In this document: positions 51,641-60,617 of the stretch, piece after piece
Layout: the number at the start of each line of letters is the position of its first letter
Position numbering within the stretch: the first letter of the stretch is position 1
Assembly (NCBI GenBank): GCA_965116165.1
Contig: OZ220484.1
Span: forward strand, 682,001 to 746,000
From: Azophilus sp965116165
GTDB taxonomy: Bacteria > Pseudomonadota > Gammaproteobacteria > Pseudomonadales > Azotimanducaceae
Direction of reading: 5' to 3'
DNA: 64,000 nt
Program-made: the position numbers and the translations under genes
The notes under the pieces: model-generated
The model's database searches: none
The model's input: only the letters and a program-made list of their open reading frames with translations
What the model was told of the DNA's origin: nothing

Positions 51641-53472
51641 AGCACACCCAGCGCAAACAACAGAACAAGCACCAGACCGAGCACCATATTGGCGGCATAC
51701 CAGCGCAACCGGCCGGTCTGGGTGAGCGCCGTCAAACGGTGCAGCGTCCGGGTGACCGCGACCGTCAGCGCATAGACGAGATCAACCACATCGTTCTTGT
51801 TGAGGCGCGCGACGGCGATAAACGGTTTGACGACCAGCCTGTCATAAAGGGCATCGAAACCCCAGCCGCCATCCCAGTAGCGCCGCACGCCGTCACCCAG
51901 CCGAGACCGAGCCAGGCCATCGACGGGAAGCTGCCTGCCGCCGAACATCAGGTAGCCCAACAGCACGCCGAAAATGGGGATGAGCGCGGTAATCCAAACC
52001 AACGCCGGGGCATGTTCCGCGCCCTCAAGGCCCCCGTCCGGCAGTACCGCCGCCACCGGCGCCAGCCCAAACCAGCCACCGCCGACGGCCAAAAGCGCCA
52101 GCAACACCAGCGGCAACCACATGTTGACCCTGGGGTGATCATGGGGCTCGGTGCGCATCTCGCCGAAGAAGGCAACAAAGATCATGCGCGCCGTATACAG
52201 GGACGTGAGGAAGGCCGCTCCCGCCGCAAAACCCCAGAACCAAACACCGTGATCGAAGCTCGTGAGCAGAATGATGTCCTTGCTGTAAAAACCCGACGTT
52301 AGGGGCAGGGCGGCCAGGGCCGCGGAGCCCACCACCATGCACCAAAACGGCACGGGCAGGCGCTTCCACAGACCGCCCATCCTGAAGATATCCTGTTCGT
52401 GGTGCAGCGCCAGTATCACCGACCCCGCCGAGAGGAAGAGGAGCGCCTTGAAAAAGGCGTGGGTCATCAGGTGAAAGATGGCGGCGGACCAGGCGCCAAC
52501 GCCCAGGGCCAGAAACATGTAGCCAATCTGGCTCATCGTCGAGTAGGCGAGAATGCGCTTGATATCGCGTTGCGTCAGCGCCGTGCAGGAGGCGATGAAT
52601 AATGTGGCCAGCCCCACCAGCGCCACCGCGAGCTGCGCATCCGGCGCAAGAAGATAAAGATCGTGCATCCGCGCGATGAGATAAACACCGGCCGTCACCA
52701 TGGTCGCCGCATGAATGAGGGCACTGACCGGCGTGGGGCCCGCCATGGCGTCCGGCAACCAGGTCTGCAACGGCAACTGGGCCGATTTGCCGACCGCCCC
52801 GCCGAGCAGCAGCAGCGCAATGGCTGTGCACAGTGTCGAACCCTCCGCCCAGACATATTGGGCCGTGCCGAGTATCGCCTGTATTTCCAGGGTGCCGAAT
52901 TCCCGGAACAGCAAAAACAAACCAATCGCCATCAGCGTATCGCCCACCCGCGTGACCACAAAGGCCTTGCGGGCGGCGTAGCCGTTCTCGGGTTCTTTGT
53001 GGAAAAAACCGATCAGCAGGTAACTGCAAAGCCCCACGCCCTCCCAACCGAGAAACAGCACCAGCATATTGTCGCCGAGCACCAGCATGAGCATGGCGAA
53101 GACAAACAGGTTCATATAGGCGAAAAAGCGGCTATAGCCCTCCTCCCCGGCCATATAGCCGGTCGCATAAAGGTGGATAAGAAAACCAACCCCGGTGATA
53201 ACCCCCACCATCACCAGGGACAGGCCGTCCAGATAGAGGCGGAAGGCGGGCGTGACATTACCGGCATCCATCCAGGTCCAGAGCCGTTGGTCGAAGGGGG
53301 CGCCGCCGGCTTCGATAAAATCCATCGTGACGATACCGGTAATCAGCGCCGCGATACCGACAGAACCCGCCCCGACGATGGCCACGGCGGTATTCGACAG
53401 GCGGCCGCCCGTCACAAACAGCACCAGAAAGCCCAACAGAGGCATCACCGGAATCAACCACAACAGTTCCAT
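51637..53472 (-). CDS. nuoL: NADH-quinone oxidoreductase subunit L
   Basis: 611 residues, the largest antiporter-like subunit with the C-terminal lateral helix region. Marks: SAQLPLQTWLPDAMAGPTPVSALIHAATMVTAG, LTQRDIKRILAYSTMSQIGYM, and GWEGVGLCSYLLIG. Distal proton pump and clamp of the membrane arm. Eight bases after nuoK. Confidence 0.96.
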   Translation of the reverse strand: MELLWLIPVMPLLGFLVLFVTGGRLSNTAVAIVGAGSVGIAALITGIVTMDFIEAGGAPFDQRLWTWMDAGNVTPAFRLYLDGLSLVMVGVITGVGFLIHLYATGYMAGEEGYSRFFAYMNLFVFAMLMLVLGDNMLVLFLGWEGVGLCSYLLIGFFHKEPENGYAARKAFVVTRVGDTLMAIGLFLLFREFGTLEIQAILGTAQYVWAEGSTLCTAIALLLLGGAVGKSAQLPLQTWLPDAMAGPTPVSALIHAATMVTAGVYLIARMHDLYLLAPDAQLAVALVGLATLFIASCTALTQRDIKRILAYSTMSQIGYMFLALGVGAWSAAIFHLMTHAFFKALLFLSAGSVILALHHEQDIFRMGGLWKRLPVPFWCMVVGSAALAALPLTSGFYSKDIILLTSFDHGVWFWGFAAGAAFLTSLYTARMIFVAFFGEMRTEPHDHPRVNMWLPLVLLALLAVGGGWFGLAPVAAVLPDGGLEGAEHAPALVWITALIPIFGVLLGYLMFGGRQLPVDGLARSRLGDGVRRYWDGGWGFDALYDRLVVKPFIAVARLNKNDVVDLVYALTVAVTRTLHRLTALTQTGRLRWYAANMVLGLVLVLLFALGVL

Positions 53473-53481
53473 CAGTGCGCT

Positions 53482-53796
53482 CTAGCCCCCCAACTCACTT
53501 GCGGCGTCGATATCCAAGTTGCGGAAGCGGCGCTCAAGTTGCAGTACGAGGCCCAGCCCCACCGCAACTTCGGCGGCCGCCAGCGCCAGAATGAGCATGA
53601 ACATGATCTGGCCGTCCGCCTGCGCCCACCGCGCCCCGGCCGCCACGAACGCGAGCCCGCAGGCATTCATCATGATTTCCAGCGACATGAGCAGAAAGAT
53701 AATGTTGCGCCGCACCAGGACGCCCGCAAGACCGATGGCGAAAAGCACGCCCGCCAATACCAGCACGTGCTCAATGGGAATGGCGATGGCGGTCAT
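53482..53796 (-). CDS. nuoK: NADH-quinone oxidoreductase subunit K
   Basis: 104 residues, three membrane helices (LVRRNIIFLLMSLEIMMNA with the key Glu; ALAAAEVAVGLGLVL). GGAGG precedes the ATG, which overlaps the nuoJ stop (ATGA). Confidence 0.95.
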   Translation of the reverse strand: MTAIAIPIEHVLVLAGVLFAIGLAGVLVRRNIIFLLMSLEIMMNACGLAFVAAGARWAQADGQIMFMLILALAAAEVAVGLGLVLQLERRFRNLDIDAASELGG

Positions 53797-54314
53797 TCCA
53801 CCTCCTCCCGCCGCGCGCGCATATAGCGTCGCCCCAGGTGGTAGGCGCCCACCAAACCGGCGAGCAACAGTATGGAGGCCAGTTCCACCGTCAGCAGATA
53901 GGGGCCAAAGAGCGCCATGCCGACATCCTTGGGCGACACGCCGACGCCAGCGGTCGCTACCTGCGATCCGGCAATCAGATAGACCATCTCCAGGAAGAGT
54001 ACGCCGGTAAGGACAGCCGGCCCTATCCACATGCGGGGGTGCAGCCAGCGTCGCTCCTGCTCGCGGCTGCTCGGGCCGAGGTTCAGCATCATTACCACAA
54101 ATAGGAAGAAAACCATGATGGCGCCGGCATAGATCACGATTTCCAGGGCAGCCGCGAAGGGTGCGCCGAGCACAAAGAAGATCACGGCGACGGCCAGCAG
54201 GGAGACAATCAGGTAAAGGAGCGCATGGGACGCGCTGGTACGGGTGACGGTGAGCGCGGTCGCCGCCACCGCGACGAAAGCGGCGCCATAGAACAATAGA
54301 ATTTCAATGCTCAT
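53793..54314 (-). CDS. nuoJ: NADH-quinone oxidoreductase subunit J
   Basis: 173 residues with five membrane helices, including ALEIVIYAGAIMVFFLFVVMML. Starts in an ATGA overlap with nuoI. Membrane arm next to the quinone site. Confidence 0.94.
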   Translation of the reverse strand: MSIEILLFYGAAFVAVAATALTVTRTSASHALLYLIVSLLAVAVIFFVLGAPFAAALEIVIYAGAIMVFFLFVVMMLNLGPSSREQERRWLHPRMWIGPAVLTGVLFLEMVYLIAGSQVATAGVGVSPKDVGMALFGPYLLTVELASILLLAGLVGAYHLGRRYMRARREEVE

Positions 54315-54826
54315 GGCAGGAGGCTCCGCACATCCTCGGGCGGCTTCTCGTTGCGCGCGGCGCCCTTGTCCTTGCCGGCTATGGTTTTACCGGCCACCTG
54401 CCAAAACGAGTAGTCCGGGTATTTGCCGACACCATCGATCAACAGGTGCTCCTTTTCGTAAACCATGTTGTCGCGGTTGAACTCGCACAACTCGAAGTCC
54501 GGCGTCAGTTGAATGGCGTAGGTCGGGCAAGCCTCCTCGCACATGCCGCACATGATGCAGCGGGAAAAGTTGATGCGGAAAAACTCGGGATACCAGCGCC
54601 CGTCGTCCCCCTGGGTCTTTTGCAGGGCAATGCAATCCACCGGACAGGCCACGGCACACAGATTGCAGGCCACACAGCGCTCCTCGCCGTCCGGGTCGCG
54701 GGTAAGCACGATGCGCCCCCGGTAGCGCGGCGCGAGATAGGGCATTTCCTCCGGATACTGCACCGTCTCATTGCGTGAGAAGGTGTGCTTGAGGATCTCC
54801 CACAGCGTTCGTATTTGGCTCAGCAT
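54311..54826 (-). CDS. nuoI: NADH-quinone oxidoreductase subunit I
   Basis: 171 residues from the ATG at 54826 (GGAGG upstream). Two 4Fe-4S motifs, CVACNLCAVACP and CIMCGMCEEACP, carry clusters N6a and N6b. The gene is separated from nuoH by 177 bases, mostly element A copy 8, so it may depend on read-through from nuoH. Confidence 0.96.
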   Translation of the reverse strand: MLSQIRTLWEILKHTFSRNETVQYPEEMPYLAPRYRGRIVLTRDPDGEERCVACNLCAVACPVDCIALQKTQGDDGRWYPEFFRINFSRCIMCGMCEEACPTYAIQLTPDFELCEFNRDNMVYEKEHLLIDGVGKYPDYSFWQVAGKTIAGKDKGAARNEKPPEDVRSLLP

Positions 54827-54875
54827 CTGGTCAATCCTCCATACCCGCGGCACGGCAACAATCGATTATTGTTTT

Positions 54876-54975
54876 GGGACTTATATACGTACGTTGACGT
54901 ACCACTATATGTTGAGGATTTAGCGGCTGAAAACCACCACATGTCGGCTTCTGTCAACTTTCCTTTATAAGCTCC
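54876..54975. mobile_element. Family A copy 8 between nuoH and nuoI, with perfect 8-bp duplication
   Basis: GGGACTTATATACGTACGTT to TTTATAAGCTCC, flanked by ATTGTTTT (54868-54875 and 54976-54983). It sits inside the complex I operon, between two genes that are usually nearly contiguous. Confidence 0.92.
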
Positions 54976-55003
54976 ATTGTTTTCGAGCCGGGACATCCTT
55001 CCG

Positions 55004-55969
55004 TCAGCCCCCGTTCCGCAACAACACGATGGCGCCCGTGGCCATCAGGTTCAACAGGGTGATTGGCAGCAGCACCTTCCACCCGAGCGCCATAAGCTGA
55101 TCGTAGCGGGGCCGGGGAATGGCCGCGCGCAGCAGCACGAAACCGCAAACGAAAAACGCCGTCTTGATGGAGAACCAAACGATCGGGGGCAGAAACGCCG
55201 GCCCCAGCCAACCCCCGAAAAAGAGCGTGACAATCATTGCGGAGGACAGGATGACGCCAAGGTATTCGCCCACCATGATGAGGCCGAACTTCATCGACGA
55301 GTATTCGGTATGAAAACCCGCCGCCAGTTCGTGTTCGGCTTCCGGCAGGTCGAACGGCAGCCGGTGGGTCTCCGCGAGACCGGCGATGAAAAAAGTGACG
55401 AAGCCGAGTATCTGCGGCACCACAAACCACATCGACTCCTGCGCATGCACAATCTCGACCAGACTGAACGATCCGGTGTGCAGCACCACGCCCATGAGCG
55501 AGAGGCCCATGAACACCTCGTAGGTAACCATCTGCGCACCGCTGCGCAAACCGCCGAGCAGCGCATACTTGTTGTTGCTCGCCAGCCCGCCCAGCAGCGC
55601 GCCGTAAACGGACAGCGAGGTCATGGCGAGAAAGAACAGAACGCCGATATTGAGATCGATGACGGCAAGCTGCGGCCCGAAGGGTACGACGACAAACCCC
55701 ATCAGCATGGAACCGGCAATGATGGCCGGCGCCAACAGGAAGAGCACCCGGTCGGCGAAGGGCGGCATCCAGTCGTCCTTGGTGAAGAGCTTGATCACGT
55801 CGGCGACGATTTGCAGAATGCCGAACGGGCCAACCCGGTTGGGGCCGAGCCGGTCCTGCCAGAAGCCCAGCAGGCGGCGTTCCCACCAAACCAGCAGACC
55901 GGCAAACACCAGGGCTCCACCGAGCACCGGCAGAATCATGATGTAACCCCAGTCGAGACTAGCCAGCAT
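55004..55969 (-). CDS. nuoH: NADH-quinone oxidoreductase subunit H
   Basis: 321 residues from the ATG at 55969, GAGG upstream. Membrane subunit that shapes the quinone chamber: ERRLLGFWQDRLGPNRVGPFG, the AETHRLPFDLPEAEHELAAGFHTEYSS loop and RAAIPRPRYDQLM are diagnostic. It is separated from nuoG by 557 bases of mobile repeats. Confidence 0.96.
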   Translation of the reverse strand: MLASLDWGYIMILPVLGGALVFAGLLVWWERRLLGFWQDRLGPNRVGPFGILQIVADVIKLFTKDDWMPPFADRVLFLLAPAIIAGSMLMGFVVVPFGPQLAVIDLNIGVLFFLAMTSLSVYGALLGGLASNNKYALLGGLRSGAQMVTYEVFMGLSLMGVVLHTGSFSLVEIVHAQESMWFVVPQILGFVTFFIAGLAETHRLPFDLPEAEHELAAGFHTEYSSMKFGLIMVGEYLGVILSSAMIVTLFFGGWLGPAFLPPIVWFSIKTAFFVCGFVLLRAAIPRPRYDQLMALGWKVLLPITLLNLMATGAIVLLRNGG

Positions 55970-56087
55970 CACTGTGCCTCCATGCTCATTCCGATCAATG
56001 CCCGTGCATCGGACGCCGGCGGGCAACCCGTTCCGCAACGGGCGGCAAGGCCCCCGGCACGGGGTGCACGGCTTTGGCGCGAGCCGA

Positions 56088-56268
56088 TAGCCCGACCTAG
56101 CCGTGAATGAACGTGGCGAGGCGGGCAAGAGCAGTGAGCGCACTGGGTGCGCGGGGTAAGAGCGCGCAGGCGTGCCCGACGACACGTTACGCACGCGGCG
56201 GGAGCACGCCCAGTGATTTCGCTGCTATTTGACGGTCGCAGTAGTTTATTCATGAATGGGTCGGGCTA
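56088..56268. mobile_element. Short inverted-repeat element, family D copy 3
   Basis: TAGCCCGACCTAGCCGTGAA to TTCATGAATGGGTCGGGCTA: the two ends are inverted repeats with few mismatches. Body closely similar to 28528-28709, same orientation. No open reading frame of note. Confidence 0.85.
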
Positions 56269-56271
56269 GAA

Positions 56272-56524
56272 GCCTGTCGGACTTTATGGCTCTTAATTTC
56301 ATAAAGCATTAATTTTGTTTGATATTTTCTCTTCAGCCTATCGCGAACGAATTTCTTAAGTATCTATTAAGGAACCTCTGATCAATCCTATGGTCTCGGT
56401 ATCCGAATTAATAAAATCAATAGCTTACGAGTGGCCTGATGCCGTTTTATCGATTTGTTCAGACCTTCCTTAAATCAATGACCTAAATGACTTAAGAGAT
56501 TCGGCACGGCTAAGTCCGACAGGC
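56272..56524. mobile_element. Family F element with nested B insertion
   Basis: Perfect 13-base terminal inverted repeats (GCCTGTCGGACTT at 56272-56284; its inverse at 56512-56524). Bases 56371-56469 are element B copy 7. Without it, F is about 150 bases and its right part matches 39247-39334. Confidence 0.8.
56371..56469. mobile_element. Family B copy 7 nested in element F, TTAA duplication
   Basis: GGAACCTCTGATCAATCC to GATTTGTTCAGACCTTCC, flanked by TTAA (56367-56370 and 56470-56473). The nesting gives the order of arrival: F first, B later. Confidence 0.9.
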
Positions 56525-56526
56525 CG

Positions 56527-59259
56527 TTAGCCACGGGCGATCAACCCCGGCCGCGGCTTGAAATCCGGATCCGGCGTAAATTCACCGCGCGCGGGCAAGC
56601 GGGCAACAGAACCCCGCAGCCCCACGACAACGCCCGCGCAACCTCGGGGTACGCCCTCATCGAGGCGCACCGCAAACGAGCCAAGGCCCTCGCAACGCGC
56701 GCCCTGGCCCTCCGTCAGCGCAAGCGCATCGGCATCTTCGGGGTGCAGCCTGATCTCCGGGCCGGCACCACGCTCCGCAATGGGCGCGGCATAACCCGTC
56801 AACTCCTCGGAGCCGAACACGCGGTGGAGCGGCAGTAAGCGCAGCCCGGCACCGCTTGCGGCCGCTGCCGGGGCGGTATCAAAACGAGCGGCAAGATCCG
56901 CCACCGACATTGCCTCAATCAGGTGAACGCCCGCCTCGCCGCCGCCAAGGGAGCCCGCCACCTCCTGTTGGAACTTGAATACGGATTGATTGGAGTTCCA
57001 GCCCGGCGACCAGACATAGGGCACCAAGCTACCCGGCTGGCCCCTGTTCAGCCCTTCCATGGAATAGGAAAACGGCGTTTCCCCGTCCACGGTTGGTTTG
57101 GGCTCGTGCACGCTAACCCGGGCATCCTTCGCCGTTCGCCCGCTTGCCCGATGGGTCATGCGTGGAATACGCATCCCGGCCTTGGTGCGATAATCCGCCG
57201 ACGGTGTCACGCCCGCCACCCCGGCCAAACCCGGCGCCTGGTCGCAGGCTTGGGTGACCTCATCGACATGCCGCCAGCGAAGGTCGTTGCGGCCAACGGC
57301 AATGGCCGCATCGCCAAGCCAACGCCAGGCGGGCGCAATCGGTTGGGTGGGTTCGAAAACCTGATAGAACCGCTGGGCGCGCCCCTCGTAATTCACGAAG
57401 GTACCCGTGCTCTCCGCATAGCTCGCGGCGGGCAGGGCGAGGGTGGCCCGTTCCGCGGTGGGCGTTTCCAGCGCATCCAAAACAACCACATTTTCCGCCT
57501 TTTCAAAGGCTTCCGTCACAGTCTCGGCATCCGCGCGGCGATACAGATCGTTTTCCAGAACAATGACGCTTTGCGCGGTGCCGTCCATGAGATTGGCAAG
57601 TGCCGCTTCCAGGGAAATGCCGCCACCGAGAAGGGTTATCCCCATGCTGTTTGCCTCGGCGCCGGCGAGCAACAGCGCCGCGTCCCCGCCCCGGCCGCCC
57701 AGCGCCCAGGCAATATTGGCGGCGGCCTCAAGCACGCCGGCAACGCCGCTGCTCGCGCCGGAGACGATCAGTGGCTTCCGGGCGCCGCTCAACGCGGCGA
57801 CGGCCCGTTCGACGAAGTCGGTGTCGATGCCTTGTGGGCTGGTGGGCGCGGCGTATTGGCTATCAATGCCGTGGGCGATGGCGAAGCCCGCGTTGGCAAG
57901 AGCTTCCGGCGATGCCCGCCAGGCCGCGGCGGCGATGTCGTCGATGCGGGTCGGCGCGAGCGTGGCGATGAGCAATGGATTTTTCTCGTGCTGGGCATGG
58001 CCGCGCACGCCGGCATCCTGCCATAGGGGAATGCCGGCGCCAGCCGCGAGTTCCAGAGAACGGTTGCGCACGGTTTGCCGCAGCGCCAAGGCCACGCGAG
58101 GCGCGGTGTTGAGGATATCCTCGCCAAGAACGAGCACCGCGTCGGCGGCTTCCACATCGGCGAGCGAGGCGATGCGGGCACCGCCGCACCGGGCAATCGA
58201 CAGCATCAACTCGTTCAGGGATTGATCGGGGTCGGAAACACCGGTTGCGAAATTCTCGACGCCCACCAAGTGTTTGAGCGCCAGATTGCTCTCCAGCGAC
58301 GCTCGCGGCGAGCCGATACCGAGCACATTGCCGCTGTTGACAACCTCCGCGAGCCGCTTGGCGGCCAGATCCGCCGCGAGTTCCTCGAAAACACCGTCTT
58401 CCGCCCGGCTGCCGGCGCGGCGCAAACGCCCGGGGCCGTTGACAAAACCGCTGCCGAAGCGCCCCCGATCGCAAAGAAAATAGCCGTTCACCTCCGGGTG
58501 ATAACGGTTGTGCACCCGCTTGAGCACACCATAGCGCTCACCCGGAAATGTATTGCAGCCAAGGGCGCAGCCCGGACATACGGAGGGCGCGGATTGCAGA
58601 TCCCACTTGCGCGTATAGGTGTCGCTGAAGGGTTTATCGGTGAACACACCGGTTGGGCAGACTTCGACGAGATTGCCGGCGAACTCGTTTTCGAGCACAC
58701 CGTCCTCGGCGCGGCCAAAGAACATGCGGTCCCGGGAGCCGAACGCCTGGAGGTCGCCGCCGCCGGCATAGTCCTGGTAATAGCGCACGCAGCGGTAGCA
58801 GGTGATGCAGCGATTCATCTCGTGGCCGATGAAGGGCCCGAGATACTGGTTGCGGAATGTGCGTTTCGCACCCCGGTAGCGGCGGCTGGTATGGCCCGTC
58901 ATAACGGTCATATCCTGGAGGTGGCATTCACCGCCCTCTTCGCATACCGGGCAATCGTGGGGATGGTTTTCCATCAGCCACTCGATAACCGAGGCGCGGA
59001 AATCCCTCGCTTGCGCCGCCTCGATGGAAACGCGGGCTCCATCGGCGACCGGCGTCATGCAGGCCATCACCAAGCGCCCGCGCTCGTCGTTTTCATCCTG
59101 GTATTGAACGACCGCGCATTGCCGACAGGCCCCCACCGAGCCCATGGCCGGATGCCAGCAAAAATAAGGCAGATCCAGCCTGTGCGACAGGCAGGCATGC
59201 AGCAGATTCTGGCCCTGTTCAACATCGAGGGTACGGCCGTCAACTTCTATCGTCGGCAT
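56527..59259 (-). CDS. nuoG: NADH-quinone oxidoreductase subunit G
   Basis: 910 residues. N-terminal 2Fe-2S ferredoxin part (CFWHPAMGSVGACRQC), the His-ligated cluster motif HPHDCPVCEEGGEC, CITCYRCVRYYQ, and the extra cluster N7-type cysteines CPGCALGC, followed by a molybdopterin-oxidoreductase-like domain without Mo function. ATG two bases after the nuoF stop. Peripheral arm electron wire. Confidence 0.95.
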   Translation of the reverse strand: MPTIEVDGRTLDVEQGQNLLHACLSHRLDLPYFCWHPAMGSVGACRQCAVVQYQDENDERGRLVMACMTPVADGARVSIEAAQARDFRASVIEWLMENHPHDCPVCEEGGECHLQDMTVMTGHTSRRYRGAKRTFRNQYLGPFIGHEMNRCITCYRCVRYYQDYAGGGDLQAFGSRDRMFFGRAEDGVLENEFAGNLVEVCPTGVFTDKPFSDTYTRKWDLQSAPSVCPGCALGCNTFPGERYGVLKRVHNRYHPEVNGYFLCDRGRFGSGFVNGPGRLRRAGSRAEDGVFEELAADLAAKRLAEVVNSGNVLGIGSPRASLESNLALKHLVGVENFATGVSDPDQSLNELMLSIARCGGARIASLADVEAADAVLVLGEDILNTAPRVALALRQTVRNRSLELAAGAGIPLWQDAGVRGHAQHEKNPLLIATLAPTRIDDIAAAAWRASPEALANAGFAIAHGIDSQYAAPTSPQGIDTDFVERAVAALSGARKPLIVSGASSGVAGVLEAAANIAWALGGRGGDAALLLAGAEANSMGITLLGGGISLEAALANLMDGTAQSVIVLENDLYRRADAETVTEAFEKAENVVVLDALETPTAERATLALPAASYAESTGTFVNYEGRAQRFYQVFEPTQPIAPAWRWLGDAAIAVGRNDLRWRHVDEVTQACDQAPGLAGVAGVTPSADYRTKAGMRIPRMTHRASGRTAKDARVSVHEPKPTVDGETPFSYSMEGLNRGQPGSLVPYVWSPGWNSNQSVFKFQQEVAGSLGGGEAGVHLIEAMSVADLAARFDTAPAAAASGAGLRLLPLHRVFGSEELTGYAAPIAERGAGPEIRLHPEDADALALTEGQGARCEGLGSFAVRLDEGVPRGCAGVVVGLRGSVARLPARGEFTPDPDFKPRPGLIARG

Positions 59260-59261
59260 CC

Positions 59262-60572
59262 CTATTGCTCCCGGTACGGGCAGCGCCCGGTTTCAATGTG
59301 CGCTTCGAAATCGTCGCGGAAATATTTCAGGGCACTCATCAGCGGTTCGATGGCACCCGTGGCGTGCAGGCAGAAGGTGTTGCCCGGCGCACCGATAAAG
59401 GCGGCGTTGCGGTCGAGCAATTCCAAGTCGCCCGGCCTGCCCCGGCCCTCCTCGATGTCGAGCAGCAACTGTTCCACCCAGGGCAGCCCCTCCCGGCAGG
59501 GCGTACAGAATCCGCAGGACTCCTGGGCGAAGAAGTGCTCCAGATTGCGGCACATATCCACCGGACAAATCGAGTCGTCCATCAGAATCATGGTGCCCGT
59601 GCCCATGCGTGAGCCGGCCGCCTGAATGGTGGCGTATTCCATCGGCAGGTCGAAATGTTCCTCAACCAGAAATTCCGTCGAGGCGCCGCCGGGGAGCAGC
59701 CCGCGCAGCTTAAACCCCTTGCGCATGCCACCGGCGTGCTCGTCGATGATCTCGCGGATGGGCGTGCCCATCGGCAACTCCCACAGCCCGGGATTGTTGG
59801 CCCGCCCGGAAACACCGAATACCTTGGTGCCGGCGTCCTCGCCCAAGCCAAGATCCTGAAACCAGTCGGGGCCGTTTTCGATAATCGCGGACAGGTTGCA
59901 GAGCGTTTCCACGTTGTTGACGATGGTTGGCCGACCCCAGGCACCGCTCGCCGGTGGAAAGGGCGGCTTGGTGCGCGGCTGGGCGCGCTTGCCTTCCAGG
60001 GCGTTCAGCAAGGCCGTTTCCTCGCCGCAGATGTAGCGGCCGCCGGAGCGGTGCACGGCCAATTCCAGATTGAACCCGGACCCGAAGATGTGTTCGCCCA
60101 GGTAGCCCTTCGCCCGGGCAGCGGCAATCCCGGCCTGAAGTTGCCGATAGGATTCGTGGTATTCGCCGCGCAAAAAGACATAGGCGCGGTCCGCCTGAAT
60201 GGCGAAAGCGGCGATAATCATGCCTTCAATCAGCATGTGTGGGTCTTTCTCCATCAGATAGCGGTCCTTGAAGGTACCGGGTTCCATCTCGTCGGCGTTG
60301 CACACCAAATACTTGTGGCCCTCCCCGGCGGCCCCGTTCATGGGCACGAAGCCCCACTTCACGCCGGTTGGGAAGCCGGCGCCGCCGCGGCCGCGCAGAT
60401 TGGCGTCCCGAACCGTTTGCCGGATGTCCGCCGGCGTCATGCCCGTCACCGCCCGGCGCGCGGCGCCGTAGCCGCCCGCCGTTTCGTACGCATCAATGTC
60501 GACGACCGCCCGACCCCCGGCCTGGGCGGCGAGGATGCGTCCCGTCAGCGGTTTGGTTGCAAGATCGCTCAT
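59262..60572 (-). CDS. nuoF: NADH-quinone oxidoreductase subunit F
   Basis: 436 residues. FMN and NADH binding GRGGAGFPTGVKWGF and YICGEETALLNALEG; cluster N3 cysteines ESCGFCTPCREG plus NTFCLHATG. Site of NADH oxidation. 45 bases downstream of nuoE. Confidence 0.96.
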   Translation of the reverse strand: MSDLATKPLTGRILAAQAGGRAVVDIDAYETAGGYGAARRAVTGMTPADIRQTVRDANLRGRGGAGFPTGVKWGFVPMNGAAGEGHKYLVCNADEMEPGTFKDRYLMEKDPHMLIEGMIIAAFAIQADRAYVFLRGEYHESYRQLQAGIAAARAKGYLGEHIFGSGFNLELAVHRSGGRYICGEETALLNALEGKRAQPRTKPPFPPASGAWGRPTIVNNVETLCNLSAIIENGPDWFQDLGLGEDAGTKVFGVSGRANNPGLWELPMGTPIREIIDEHAGGMRKGFKLRGLLPGGASTEFLVEEHFDLPMEYATIQAAGSRMGTGTMILMDDSICPVDMCRNLEHFFAQESCGFCTPCREGLPWVEQLLLDIEEGRGRPGDLELLDRNAAFIGAPGNTFCLHATGAIEPLMSALKYFRDDFEAHIETGRCPYREQ

Positions 60573-60617
60573 GGGTTCACCCGCAAGATAAGGCTCAACG
60601 AACTGCGCATCGACCCG

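Larger units (their letters stand above)
55970..56526. other. Repeat-filled gap inside the complex I operon (nuoG to nuoH)
   Basis: 557 bases. From nuoH: about 118 GC-rich bases (likely upstream region of nuoH, no clear promoter seen), element D copy 3 (56088-56268), then element F (56272-56524) which holds element B copy 7 inside it. The F end is two bases from the nuoG stop. In most bacteria nuoG and nuoH are adjacent. Confidence 0.8.

Noticed and set aside
52663..53826. Long plus-strand open frame (387 codons) opposite nuoL/nuoK
   Set aside because: It mirrors conserved nuo codons, is rich in His/Gln/Arg as antisense frames are here, and has no family likeness.
58075..59625. 516-codon plus-strand frame opposite nuoG and nuoF
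   Set aside because: Shadow of well-conserved minus-strand genes with no recognisable motif.
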